Below are positions 16,380-27,650 of a stretch of 64,000 nucleotides of DNA, piece by piece. Source of the DNA: Hymenobacter nivis (GTDB lineage: Bacteria; Bacteroidota; Bacteroidia; Cytophagales; Hymenobacteraceae); NCBI RefSeq assembly GCF_003149515.1, contig NZ_CP029145.1, positions 248,001 through 312,000 on the forward strand, given 5' to 3'. Under the pieces are notes generated by a model. The model did not search any database and was not told where the DNA came from. It saw only the letters and a list, made by a program, of their open reading frames with translations. Position 1 is the stretch's first letter. Every line of letters starts with the position of its first letter. Both the position numbers and the translations under genes were made by a program.

Positions 16380-17858
16380 CTACTTTTCTGCCGCCGGGGA
16401 CCCAAATTCGAGTAGGTTCTTCACCATTCCCTTGAAGATGATGCCGTGAAAGGGCAGCACCGAGTACCAGTACAAGCGGCCCGCCAGGCCCTCGGGGCGG
16501 TAGGCGGCCAGCTGCTCCAGGGCGTGGGTGCCGTCCTCGTTGTCCACGATGCGGAACTGAAGCCAGGCCTCGCCGGGCAGGCGCATCTCTGCGTAGAGGA
16601 GCAGGCGCTTGGTGGCGCGGTCGGCCACCAGCACGCGCCAGAAATCGAGCGGATCGCCGGCGCGCAGGCGGCTGGGCGAGCGGCGGCCCCGGCGCAGGCC
16701 TACGCCGCCCACCAGCTTGTCCATCAGGCCCCTGATGCGCCAGAGCCAATCCGTTTTGTACCAGCCCCGCTCGCCGCCGATGCGCCAGATATTGTCCAGT
16801 ACCTCGGCTACGGGCCGCGTAAACGGCCGCAGCTGCCGGTCGAAAAACATCCCGTTTTTCGGGATTTGGATGGCGTCCATGTAGTTCTGGCGCAGGGTGC
16901 CGCTGCTCATGGCATCGCTCCAGCTGCTCACCACCTCGTTCTGCTCGATGCGCTGGAAAGCCAGGGCCAGGGCTTGGCGGTAGCTCATGCACAGGTGCGG
17001 CACGGCGCGGGCAATGCTGCGGGCCGGGTCGGCCACGGTGTCGTTCTTAAGGCTCTCCACCAGGCTTTGGGCTAGCGAAAACGAGGTGCTGGTGACCAAA
17101 TACAGCCACCACGACGAGAGCCGCGGCGTGAGCACGGGCACCGTCATGATCCAGCGCTTGTAGCCGCGCTGGGCGGCCAGCCCGAGCAGCATCTCCTTGT
17201 AGGTCAGCACGTCGGGGCCCCCCAGGTCGAAGCTCTGGCCCAGGCAGGCGGGGTTGTCGAGCACCGCTACGAGGTAAAACATTACGTCGCGGATGCCCAG
17301 CGGCTGGCAGCGCGAGTTCAGCCAGCGCGGCGTTACCATCACCGGCAGCTTCTCCACAATGTCGCGGATAATCTCGAACGAGGCCGACCCCGACCCGATG
17401 ATGATGCTGGCCCGCAGTACCGTGAGCTGGGTTTTTTGGGCCCCGGCCAGCACGTCTTCCACGGCGCTGCGCGAGCGCAGGTGCACGCTCAGGTCGTGGT
17501 CGTTGGCGATGCCAGACAGGTAGATGACCTGCCGGGCCCCGGTGCGGTCGAGGTACTGGGTGAAGTTGCGGGCCGAGTCCTGCTCCAGCTGAAAAAAATC
17601 CTTGTCGCCCCCGCTCATCGAGTGCACCAGGTAGTAGGCCGCGTCGATGTCCAGGGGCAGGTCGGCCAGGGTTTCGGGCTTCAGCAAATCGCATTGCACG
17701 GCGCTTACCTGTGGGCGTAGGGCCTCGGGCAGCGTGTCGGGCAGGGCGAAGCGGCGGGCGTCGCGCACGAGGCACACCACCTCGTGGCCGGCTTCGGCTA
17801 ACCCGGGCAGCAGGCGCTGGCCAATGTAGCCGGTGGCCCCGGTGAGCAAGATCTTCAT
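16380..17858 (-). CDS. SDR-type NAD(P)-dependent epimerase with DUF2867 C-terminus
   Basis: Protein of 492 residues. Residues 1-290 form an atypical short-chain dehydrogenase domain: MKILLTGATGYIGQRL is the dinucleotide-binding GxxGxxG, followed by AAYYLVHSM, VIYLSGIAND and RASIIIGSGSASFEIIRD. The rest matches the DUF2867 tail seen in this group (FRIVDNEDGTHALEQLA, GRLYWYSVLPFHGIIF). The ATG at 17858 places the glycine motif at residue 7, as expected; an upstream extension is not conserved. The substrate is unknown. It is transcribed toward the Lgt-like gene, 177 bp away, and diverges from the hybrid kinase across an AT-rich gap. Confidence 0.88.
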   Translation of the reverse strand: MKILLTGATGYIGQRLLPGLAEAGHEVVCLVRDARRFALPDTLPEALRPQVSAVQCDLLKPETLADLPLDIDAAYYLVHSMSGGDKDFFQLEQDSARNFTQYLDRTGARQVIYLSGIANDHDLSVHLRSRSAVEDVLAGAQKTQLTVLRASIIIGSGSASFEIIRDIVEKLPVMVTPRWLNSRCQPLGIRDVMFYLVAVLDNPACLGQSFDLGGPDVLTYKEMLLGLAAQRGYKRWIMTVPVLTPRLSSWWLYLVTSTSFSLAQSLVESLKNDTVADPARSIARAVPHLCMSYRQALALAFQRIEQNEVVSSWSDAMSSGTLRQNYMDAIQIPKNGMFFDRQLRPFTRPVAEVLDNIWRIGGERGWYKTDWLWRIRGLMDKLVGGVGLRRGRRSPSRLRAGDPLDFWRVLVADRATKRLLLYAEMRLPGEAWLQFRIVDNEDGTHALEQLAAYRPEGLAGRLYWYSVLPFHGIIFKGMVKNLLEFGSPAAEK

Positions 17859-18286
17859 GGGCGGGAAGTAGAAAGGGCGGCGCGGTGGACCGTGGCCCTG
17901 CGCCGCTGCCCTACTAAGAACGTGGAAATGATGTAGTTGTTCGAGGCCGCCGCGTCCTGCTTTTGCCGGCCCACCGGCCATTTAGCGGGGCGCTTGGCAA
18001 TTGGTATTCTAAGCTGTAAGCTAAGATGCCGCCTTTGATATTGTATTATAAAAAGATAATAAATAAAGATAAGTTATTGCTGCTTGGTATCGTATTATTA
18101 ACATATTATATTGATTGCTACTACGTAATGTAGTTCAACGTCTGTCTTTTATTGTTGAATCTCCGTACTATGTTCATATTGAATACAATTGACGAACTTT
18201 GTGCAAATTGTACATTATTTAGGACCCCGTTATTAGATAGGTTTCGCCTGATAGGTTGCTCGGGGCAAGTTTTTTGCTATTTTATT
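17859..18286. other. AT-rich divergent intergenic region
   Basis: 428 bp between two divergent genes, much richer in A/T (especially 18000-18290) than the surroundings. In-frame starts for the kinase exist at 18152 (TTG) and 18170 (ATG), but the peptide they would add is not domain-like. No palindrome or repeat was recognised; it presumably carries the promoters of both genes. Confidence 0.5.
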
Positions 18287-20890
<2,604 letters not shown>

Positions 20891-20907
20891 GGCCCCGGGG
20901 GGCCAGG

Positions 20908-21678
20908 CTACTCGGCCGGCTTGGTACCCTGGTTCACCATTTGCGAGAAGCTTTTGGCAGCGTTGGAAAACTCGGAGGGCAGCAGAATAACCGTCGTCGT
21001 GTTGTTGTCGATGCCAATTTCGGAGAGCATCTGCATCCGGCGCAGCTCCAGCGAGTAGGGGCTCTTCTCCATCTCCTGCGCGCCCTGCGTGAGCTTGATT
21101 GAGGCTTCAAGCTCAGCCTCGGCTTTAATGATGCGGGCGCGCTTCTCGCGGATGGCCTCGGCCTCGCGCGCCATCGCCCGCTGCATGGACTCGGGAATCT
21201 CCACGTCCTTGATTTCGACCAGCTCGATTTTGACGCCCCAGGCCCCGGTGGCGGCGTCCACAATTTGCAGCAGGGACCCGTTGATTTGGGCCCGCTCGCG
21301 CAGCACCTCGTCGAGTTGGTTCTGGCCGATGATGTTGCGCAACGCCGTGACCGACAGCTGGTAAACCGCCTTATTATAGTCAGCCACCTTAATCACGGCG
21401 TCGGCCGGGTTGAGGACTTTGAACCACAGCACGGCGTTCACCTTAATGGTCACACTGTCCTTGGTGATGGTTTCCTGCTGCTCCAGCTCCACCGTTTTGG
21501 TACGCATATCAATAGTTTGCTGGCGCTCCAGAAACGGAATAAGCCAGTACAGCCCAGGGCCCCGCGTGCCCGTGTACCGCCCCAGCCGAAACACAATGGC
21601 GCGCTGGTATTCCTGCGCAATGCGCAGGCTGAGAGCGAGTAGCAGCAAAACGATGGCCAGCAGGACGAGCAGCGACAT
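20908..21678 (-). CDS. slipin (SPFH/band 7 protein)
   Basis: Membrane-anchored stomatin-like protein of 256 residues. An N-terminal hydrophobic segment (residues 2-20) is followed by EYQRAIVFRLGRYTGTRGPGLYWLIPF, the opening of the SPFH domain, then VDAATGAWGVKIELVEIKDVEIPESMQRAMA and a helical coiled-coil segment rich in Ala/Glu; the C-terminal region has TTTVILLPSEF. Length and order fit bacterial slipins that scaffold membrane microdomains. Slipins often pair with a NfeD-like protein, but no NfeD gene is visible here. It is divergent from the antiporter gene. Confidence 0.93.
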   Translation of the reverse strand: MSLLVLLAIVLLLLALSLRIAQEYQRAIVFRLGRYTGTRGPGLYWLIPFLERQQTIDMRTKTVELEQQETITKDSVTIKVNAVLWFKVLNPADAVIKVADYNKAVYQLSVTALRNIIGQNQLDEVLRERAQINGSLLQIVDAATGAWGVKIELVEIKDVEIPESMQRAMAREAEAIREKRARIIKAEAELEASIKLTQGAQEMEKSPYSLELRRMQMLSEIGIDNNTTTVILLPSEFSNAAKSFSQMVNQGTKPAE

Positions 21679-21863
21679 GGCGAAAGGATGTTAGGGTTTG
21701 ACGAATATACCGCTTGTATCGCCGCGGGGGCCCCGGCATTACAGAGGGTCGGCGCGGCACCCCGCCCGCCTAGTGAGCACTAAATGCCGGCGGGCCCATG
21801 CGGCGCCCCGTATAGGCCGTTACTTTCGGCCGGCTACTTACTTTCCAACGGCCCCACTCCCCA

Positions 21864-23456
21864 ATGCACGAAATTGAACTCCTGGTACTGCTGCTGGCCG
21901 TGACGACGGCGCTGGCGGAAGTGGCCAACCGGCTGCGGGTGCCCTACCCGGTGCTGCTGGTGCTGGCGGGCCTGGCCCTGAGCCTGTTGCCGGAGCTGCC
22001 GCCGGTGGTGCTGGCCCCCAACCTGGTATTTTTCGTGTTTTTGCCGCCGCTGCTCTACGCCTCGGCCTGGGCGCTATCGTGGCCGGCGTTTCGGGCCGAG
22101 GCGCGGCCCATCACGCTGCTGGCCGTGGGGTGCGTGCTGTTTTCGCTGGCGGTGGTGGCGGCCGTGGCCCACTACGCGGTGCCGGGCTTCGGGTGGGGCC
22201 CCGCGTTTGTGCTGGCCGCCATCGTGTCGCCTACCGATGCCGTGTCGGCGGCGGTGGCCACCAAGGGGCTGCCGGTGTCGCGGCGGGTGAGCGTAGTGCT
22301 GGAGGGCGAGAGCCTGGTGAACGACGCCACGGGCCTCATTGCCTACCGCTACGCGGTGGCGGCGGTGGTGACCGGGCAGTTTGCGCTGGGGGCGGCGGCG
22401 GGGCAGCTGCTGCTGGTGACGGCGGTGGGCATCGGGGTGGGGCTGGCAGTGGCGGCCGCGTTCTACGGCGTGCACCGGCTCTCGCGCACCAGCGCGGCCA
22501 TCGACACCAGCCTGACCCTGCTCACGCCTTACGCGGCCTACCTGCTGGCCGAAAAGCTGCACGGCTCGGGGGTGCTAGCGGTGGCGGCGGCGGCCCTCTT
22601 TGCCAGCCAATACGTGGGAGGCGTCGCCACCCACGACCGCCGCCTGCAAGCCGCCGCCGTGTAGGACACGCTGACATTTTTGCTCAACGGCCTGGTGTTC
22701 ATCTTAATAGGTTTGCAGCTGCCGGGCGTGGTGGCGGGCGTGCCCACCGGCCTGCGCTGGCCGCTGGTGGGCTACGGCGTGCTCATCAGCCTAGCGGTGC
22801 TGGGGGCCCGGATGCTGTGGGTGTACCCCAGTGCCTACCTGCCACGCTGGCTGGGCGGCAGCCGGGCGCGGTCGGCCGAGGCCCCGCTGGCCGAAGCCAC
22901 GTTGCTGGGCTGGGGCGGGATGCGGGGGGTGCTGTCGCTGGCCGCCGCGCTGGCTCTGCCGTTGGCCTTGCCCACGGGGGCCGCCTTTCCGCAGCGCAAC
23001 CCCACGCTGCTGCTCACCTTCGTGGTCATTCTGGTGTCGCTGCTGGTGCAGGGCCTCACCCTGCGGTCCCTCATCGGCTGGCTGGGGCTGGAAGCCGACG
23101 GGGTAGCCGAGCGCGAGGAGCAGGCGCTGCGGGTGCGCCTGGCCACCCACATGCTGGCCTACCTGCAAGGCCCCGAGGCCGCTGGCCAAGCCCCGGCCGA
23201 AATTCTGGGCCGCATGCAGTCGCGCTACCAGATTCGCCTCGACCGCCTCCAGCGCCGCGCCGCCGGGGGCCCCGGGGCCGTGCCCGAAGCCACCCTCAGC
23301 CCCTTCCAGAAACTACAGGAGGTGCTTATCCACGTCGAGCGCGGGCTGCTCGAAAAGCTGCGCCACGAGCAGCGCACCAACGCGGAACTGCTCCGCAAGC
23401 TCGAAAACGAGCTGGACCTGGAAGAAGGCCGGCTGGCGCTGGATAAGGCCTCGTAG
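21864..23456 (+). pseudogene. CPA1-family Na+/H+ antiporter interrupted by one amber codon
   Basis: Inner-membrane monovalent cation/proton antiporter, 530 residues if read through. The protein shows about twelve membrane segments, ending with a hydrophilic tail from about residue 410. Signatures include VSPTDAVSAAVATKGLP and EGESLVNDATGLIAYRYA in the first half and GGMRGVLSLAAALALP in the second. One in-frame TAG at 22662-22664 splits it after RRLQAAAV; homologues normally have Trp there (AVWDTLTFLLNG), so a single TGG to TAG change explains it. The frame is open on both sides and no other damage is visible. It may be a recent nonsense mutation or a sequencing error. Confidence 0.85.
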
Positions 23457-23514
23457 GCCCCCGCCGCCGGGCCGGCGCGCCGCTCTGGGGCCCCCAGCTA
23501 CCGCCAGCCGGCGC

Positions 23515-24021
23515 CTACGGCTGCGGGCCAATAATTTGCAGCGTTTTGGCGTCGCGCACCCCGCCGAAAAATTTCACCAAAACCGCCTGAAAAATAGGGT
23601 CAGCGCCCGGCAAAGCGGCAAACAGCGTCATCGACGATTTTAGCTTTAAATCGTCGGGACTGCCGAATACCCGGCCGGCGTCGCTGCCCGCCAGCCCCAG
23701 CAGGGCCCTGCAAATTTCCACCAGCCGGGGGCCCAAAACGGGGTGCTTGGCGTAGGCTTCTGCTTCCGCCAGGCCCGTGATGGCGTAGTGCTTGGAAATA
23801 TCACTGAACCCCAGGCCTTGGATTTGGGGGAAAATAAACCACATCCAATGGCTGCGCTCCTGGCCGGCTTTTATTTCGGCCAGCGCCTGCGGGTAGGCCG
23901 TTGCCTGGGCGTCGAGGAAACGGATTAAATTATGTTCTTCAATCGTAATATAGAGAGCAATCTTTTGAATTGTACTCTTATGTTGGCGCGAGTCAGTCAC
24001 GATGCGCTGAACCCACGCCAA
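23515..24021 (-). CDS. DUF1810-family protein
   Basis: Soluble protein of about 140-168 residues belonging to DUF1810. Signatures are NLIRFLDAQATAYPQALAE, GQERSHWMWFIFPQIQGLG and VFGSPDDLKLKSSMTLFA. The domain begins at EEHNLIRF, about 32 residues after the TTG that opens the frame; no ATG lies close to the domain, so the start is uncertain and the preceding segment may not be translated. The function of the family is unknown. It borders an AT-rich islet on its upstream side. Confidence 0.8.
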   Translation of the reverse strand: MAWVQRIVTDSRQHKSTIQKIALYITIEEHNLIRFLDAQATAYPQALAEIKAGQERSHWMWFIFPQIQGLGFSDISKHYAITGLAEAEAYAKHPVLGPRLVEICRALLGLAGSDAGRVFGSPDDLKLKSSMTLFAALPGADPIFQAVLVKFFGGVRDAKTLQIIGPQP

Positions 24022-24044
24022 TTCGAAAAATGAGTATTGTGGCT

Positions 24045-24530
24045 CTACCCTATCGCTATAAAGTAGCTTCCGCCTTGAAAGGTATTTTTGCTAAAACTGC
24101 CTCCACCTACTGAAAGCCCAGTTTCATCTCCAAACATGTTAATTCCTATGGGACGTAAATCAATAAGTCTAACTGCACAAGATGTTGAGTCAATCATTTG
24201 AGAATGAACAATCATCTTAGTACCTGCTGCAATGGCAGTTGTTTTATTAAATTTATCTTCTATCAAGGAAATATTCGGATTCATCCGTATGTTATTTGAT
24301 ACTATTTCAATAAATCCACTTTGTTCCGAAAAACCTTGTAGCCAAATCCTAGGGAATTCTCCAGCACCAATTAGGATAGGTGGAATTCCTCTAATTAAAG
24401 CAATCCCCTCGCAGTCAATTAATTTGTTCGAGCAAATGTCTTTGTTCAAAATCCGTTTATATTCTTTTGGAAGTTTATATTCTGCAAATAGGTTATGATG
24501 TTCTTTCGGGGCTTGTGATGTATCAGTCAT
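24045..24530 (-). CDS. hypothetical protein, second gene of AT-rich islet
   Basis: Protein of 161 residues that I do not recognise. It is polar, with no signal peptide or membrane segment; a Gly-rich stretch occurs near the end (ETGLSVGGGSFSKNTFQGGS), and IRGIPPILIGAGEFPRIWL is a distinctive central segment. A/T content is far above the flanking genes and codons are AT-rich (Ile ATT/ATA, Asn AAT, Lys AAA). It starts 4 bp after the stop of the membrane-protein gene upstream, so the two form an operon. Compositional contrast suggests horizontal acquisition. Confidence 0.7.
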   Translation of the reverse strand: MTDTSQAPKEHHNLFAEYKLPKEYKRILNKDICSNKLIDCEGIALIRGIPPILIGAGEFPRIWLQGFSEQSGFIEIVSNNIRMNPNISLIEDKFNKTTAIAAGTKMIVHSQMIDSTSCAVRLIDLRPIGINMFGDETGLSVGGGSFSKNTFQGGSYFIAIG

Positions 24531-24534
24531 GTTC

Positions 24535-24933
24535 TTAAGGCTTTTGGAAATGATTGTTTATTTCATTAATCAACTTTTTTCTATCATTCGGGACTAGATA
24601 ATTTAATAGCATGAATGATAACATAATTATGAGTGATATAACAAATGCGTAAACTTCCCATTTATCAAATTGTATAGTGGTATCAATCTTATTGCCTATA
24701 AGTTTAGCAATTAAATTTATAAACAATCCTATTGTAGCTCCTAAAATAGGATCAATTAATTTACTAAAAAAAGAATTATTTGTAATCAGAATGTTGAATT
24801 TATGAATTTCTAATAAAAATGGTTGCCTAATAATTGTTATTTGTGGATTTGTAGTTGGACTACCGTTGATGAGAATTGTTCCATTAAGATTCTGTCCTGT
24901 ATACGTTTGAGGCGAGCTTTGAGCAGGATTCAT
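24535..24933 (-). CDS. hypothetical two-span membrane protein, first gene of AT-rich islet
   Basis: Protein of 132 residues, not recognised. An N-terminal polar region of about 55 residues (TYTGQNLNGTILINGSPTTN) is followed by two hydrophobic segments, about LGATIGLFINLIAKLIG and YAFVISLIIMLSFMLLNYLV, and a short basic tail. It is in an operon with the following gene (4-bp gap). Composition is strongly AT-rich. Small membrane protein plus soluble partner is a layout used by many accessory modules, including toxin/immunity and defence pairs, but no motif supports a specific role. Confidence 0.68.
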   Translation of the reverse strand: MNPAQSSPQTYTGQNLNGTILINGSPTTNPQITIIRQPFLLEIHKFNILITNNSFFSKLIDPILGATIGLFINLIAKLIGNKIDTTIQFDKWEVYAFVISLIIMLSFMLLNYLVPNDRKKLINEINNHFQKP

Positions 24934-24969
24934 TGTTGGTATGCCTGATTAACGATGATTATTCTAGAC

Positions 24970-26337
24970 CTACCGCCCCACCACCGGCAGCACGGCCGTG
25001 CTTTCGTGGCCAGCGGCGTCTACGCTGGCGATGCCGAAGGTGAAGTTGTCCTTGCTGATGGGCAGGTCGGCCTTGGTGTCGGTCACGAGGTAGCGCTGCT
25101 GCCACTGCGGCGCGTCGCTGGCGCGGACGAGCACTGCGTAAGCGGCCGGCTTGGGGCCCCCGGTGGGCGCCAGCCAGCGTAGCTCGGTGCGGTTGGTGAG
25201 GTTGGCGGTGAGGACTTCTACCTTGGCGGGGGCGGCAGGGGCCAGGGCCAGGCTGGCCATCGTGGCGAGGTTGATGCCGGCATTGCGGCGCAGGTAGGCG
25301 TAGTCCACGCCTGAGGCTACGTCGCCGTAGGCCCGGCCTTTTTCGGTGCGCAGGTCCTGGTGCTGATGGCTGTAGTCCTCGTTCATCTCCGTAAAGCGCA
25401 CGGCGGCAAAGCCTTGCTGGTTGAACGGCGTGTGGTCGCCGCCGCGCAGGAAGCGGTCGGGCCGGTTAATCATCACCAGGTCGTGGCCTTTGGCGTAGAC
25501 GAGGGCAGCGCGCTGGGCGGCGCGGGCCAGCTGGCGGCTGGGGGCGTCATTCTCGGAGCTAAGCTGGCGGCGCTGCTTGGTCTGCTCGGGCGTTTCGGTG
25601 GCCGGCACGCCCTCGCTGAACACGCGCAGCTTGGTGGCATCGCTCAGGTCAGGGTCGTGGCCGTGCGAGTTGCCCACGATGTCGTTGTTGAGCATGGCCA
25701 CCACGTTCCAGCCTTCTTTTTTGGCCCGTTCGGCCAAGTGGCTGGAGCCGTAGAGGCCCTGCTCTTCGCCCTGTACGACCACAAATTTCAGGGTGCACGG
25801 GAATTTCTGGCCTGCCAGCACGCGGGCCAGCTCCATCACCAGCACGGTGCCCGAGCCGTCGTCGTTGGCGCCGGGCGCGTCGGCGGTGGCGTTCATCACG
25901 TCGCTCACCCGCGAGTCGATGTGGCCGCTCACGAGGATGACGCGCGTGTCGGTGGGGTCGGTGCCGGGCAGCGTGGCCAGCACGTTGGCCATCAGCACCG
26001 GCTTGTTGATGCGGCGGCCGTCGGGCTTGACGGTGAAGGTGTCCATTTCCACCTTCAGGCGGCCGCCGCTGGCTTTGCTGTACTTCTCAAACTCGCCCTG
26101 CACCCACTTGCGGGCCGCCCCAATGCCGCGCGTGGGGCTTTGGGTGTCGCTCAGGGTGTGGCGGGTGCCGAAGCTGACGAGCTTCTCGATGTCGGCTTGC
26201 AGGTTTTTGGCCGAAATCTCGCTCACCAGCTTCGCAATGGCTGGGTCGGCCTTGGGTAGGAGCGGGGCGGCGGGGATTTGGGCCGGTTGAGCAACGGCGG
26301 CCAGTGGCAGCAAGGCCAGGAGGAGAATTAATTTCAT
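24970..26337 (-). CDS. M28-family zinc aminopeptidase, secreted
   Basis: Secreted metallopeptidase of 455 residues. A signal peptide of about 16 residues (MKLILLLALLPLAAVAQ) precedes the M28 domain. Zinc ligands and catalytic residues are visible in order: SGHIDSR, PGANDDGSGTVLVMELA, VQGEEQGLYGS, NNDIVGN, and the final His in NEDYSHQHQD. The last 90 residues form a fibronectin-like tail (TELRWLAPTGGPKPAAYAVLV). It probably acts in the periplasm or outside the cell on peptides. The ATG at 26337 is chosen because the signal peptide begins there. Confidence 0.92.
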   Translation of the reverse strand: MKLILLLALLPLAAVAQPAQIPAAPLLPKADPAIAKLVSEISAKNLQADIEKLVSFGTRHTLSDTQSPTRGIGAARKWVQGEFEKYSKASGGRLKVEMDTFTVKPDGRRINKPVLMANVLATLPGTDPTDTRVILVSGHIDSRVSDVMNATADAPGANDDGSGTVLVMELARVLAGQKFPCTLKFVVVQGEEQGLYGSSHLAERAKKEGWNVVAMLNNDIVGNSHGHDPDLSDATKLRVFSEGVPATETPEQTKQRRQLSSENDAPSRQLARAAQRAALVYAKGHDLVMINRPDRFLRGGDHTPFNQQGFAAVRFTEMNEDYSHQHQDLRTEKGRAYGDVASGVDYAYLRRNAGINLATMASLALAPAAPAKVEVLTANLTNRTELRWLAPTGGPKPAAYAVLVRASDAPQWQQRYLVTDTKADLPISKDNFTFGIASVDAAGHESTAVLPVVGR

Positions 26338-26494
26338 ACGGGGGTAAACATACGCTGTAGGGGTTAAATACAAAAAGCCCCGGGGCTTGGGGCCCCGTTC
26401 CCACCCAAATCTTTGTCGGGCTCCCTGGAAGTGGCCCAAGCGCCTTTGTCGCCGGCGGATACCGCTTGAAAAGTGGCAAGCCGATCAGGGAAAT

Positions 26495-26553
26495 GCCCAA
26501 AACTCAAAAGCCCTCCTGTGCCGCACGGCCAGGAGGGCTTTTGAGTTTTGGGC
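26495..26553. terminator. perfect 24-bp inverted repeat hairpin
   Basis: Exact 24-base arms (26495-26518 and 26530-26553) around an 11-base loop; the arms contain AAAACTCAAAAGCCCTCCTG and its complement. It lies between the M28 gene and the PorP/SprF gene, both on the minus strand, so it most likely ends the PorP/SprF transcript. There is no separate T-tract outside the stem. Confidence 0.7.
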
Positions 26554-26604
26554 AAGGCCAAGGGCAAGGCTCTATCAATAATCCGCACCGGCCAAACGCC
26601 GACC

Positions 26605-27579
26605 CTACCAGAACTTATTGGTGCACACAACCTGGGCTTTTTTCTTGAGCCGCAGGCCCAGGAGCACCTCGTGGCTGCCGCCGTGGTAGCCAGCCAGCCC
26701 GGAAATGCCGGCGTCGTAGGAATAGCCCAGCGTGAACTGCTCGTAGCTGACGCCTACCATCGCCACGGCCGAGTCGAAGGCCCGCCACGACGCGCCGAAC
26801 CACAGCAGGTCGCGGTACTTAAGCTTGGCGTTGAGGTCGACTGAAAGCGGGGCCGGGTCGACGGCCTTGACCAGCACCGACGGCACCAGCGACCAGTCGT
26901 CGTCAATGGGCAGCCGCACCCCGGCCGTGGCGAAGTAGTGGCGCCGCAGGGTGTTGCCGGGCGCGCCAGCGTCCACCAGGTTGGGGCCGTAGGAGAAATT
27001 GAGCTTGTTGCCCAGCAGCTGCGCGCTCGACACCCCGAAGTAGAAATCGGGGCTGTACACCCACAGGCCCACCGAGCCGTCGAGCACCCGCGAGGCGGCG
27101 CTGCCCGCGCGGGTCGTGGGGTCGTAGAAGTGCAGCTGGTCCCCGTCGACGGCAAACTGCTGCATGCCTACCGATGCGCCCAGCGCCATCCGGATTTTGT
27201 TCGTCAGCACCAGGTTGATGGCGTAGGACCCGTAGGCGCCGATGCGGCTCGTGGGGCCCGTCACGTCGTTGTACACGAGGCCGCCGATGGCGTGAAACGG
27301 CCGGTGCCGGTCGCGGATGGTGCGCTTGCTGGTGCTGCGCCACTTGCCCAGCGAGGAGCTGGCGCTGGCGTAGTAGGACTTGGGGGCCCCCTCCAGGCCC
27401 GTCCACTGGGTGCGGTAGCTGAGCTTCACGTCGATGTAGTCCTCCACGCCCGTGGCGCCGGGGTTCAGGAGGTAGTTGTTGTTCATGTACTGGCTGTACT
27501 GCGCTATTTGCTGGGCCCGGGCTGGCGCAGTGGCTAGCAGCAGCAGCGGGAGCAGCAGTAAGTAGAAAGCTCTTTTCAT
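26605..27579 (-). CDS. PorP/SprF-family outer-membrane protein (T9SS-associated)
   Basis: Outer-membrane beta-barrel of 324 residues with a signal peptide (MKRAFYLLLLPLLLLATAPARA). The start of the mature part, AQYSQYMNNNYLLNPGATG, is the PorP/SprF signature, and the remainder is a series of beta strands ending near HEVLLGLRLKKK. Family members are needed for secretion or anchoring of type IX cargo with type-B sorting domains, and are usually encoded beside that cargo. Here it is 71 bp downstream of such a cargo gene, same strand. The ATG at 27579 is chosen from the signal peptide. Confidence 0.93.
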   Translation of the reverse strand: MKRAFYLLLLPLLLLATAPARAQQIAQYSQYMNNNYLLNPGATGVEDYIDVKLSYRTQWTGLEGAPKSYYASASSSLGKWRSTSKRTIRDRHRPFHAIGGLVYNDVTGPTSRIGAYGSYAINLVLTNKIRMALGASVGMQQFAVDGDQLHFYDPTTRAGSAASRVLDGSVGLWVYSPDFYFGVSSAQLLGNKLNFSYGPNLVDAGAPGNTLRRHYFATAGVRLPIDDDWSLVPSVLVKAVDPAPLSVDLNAKLKYRDLLWFGASWRAFDSAVAMVGVSYEQFTLGYSYDAGISGLAGYHGGSHEVLLGLRLKKKAQVVCTNKFW

Positions 27580-27650
27580 AACAGTAAGTACCTCAGGATT
27601 AACGCTAAGAAGAAAGGGCCCAGCCGCAACGAGCGCCGCCGGACGCTTTG

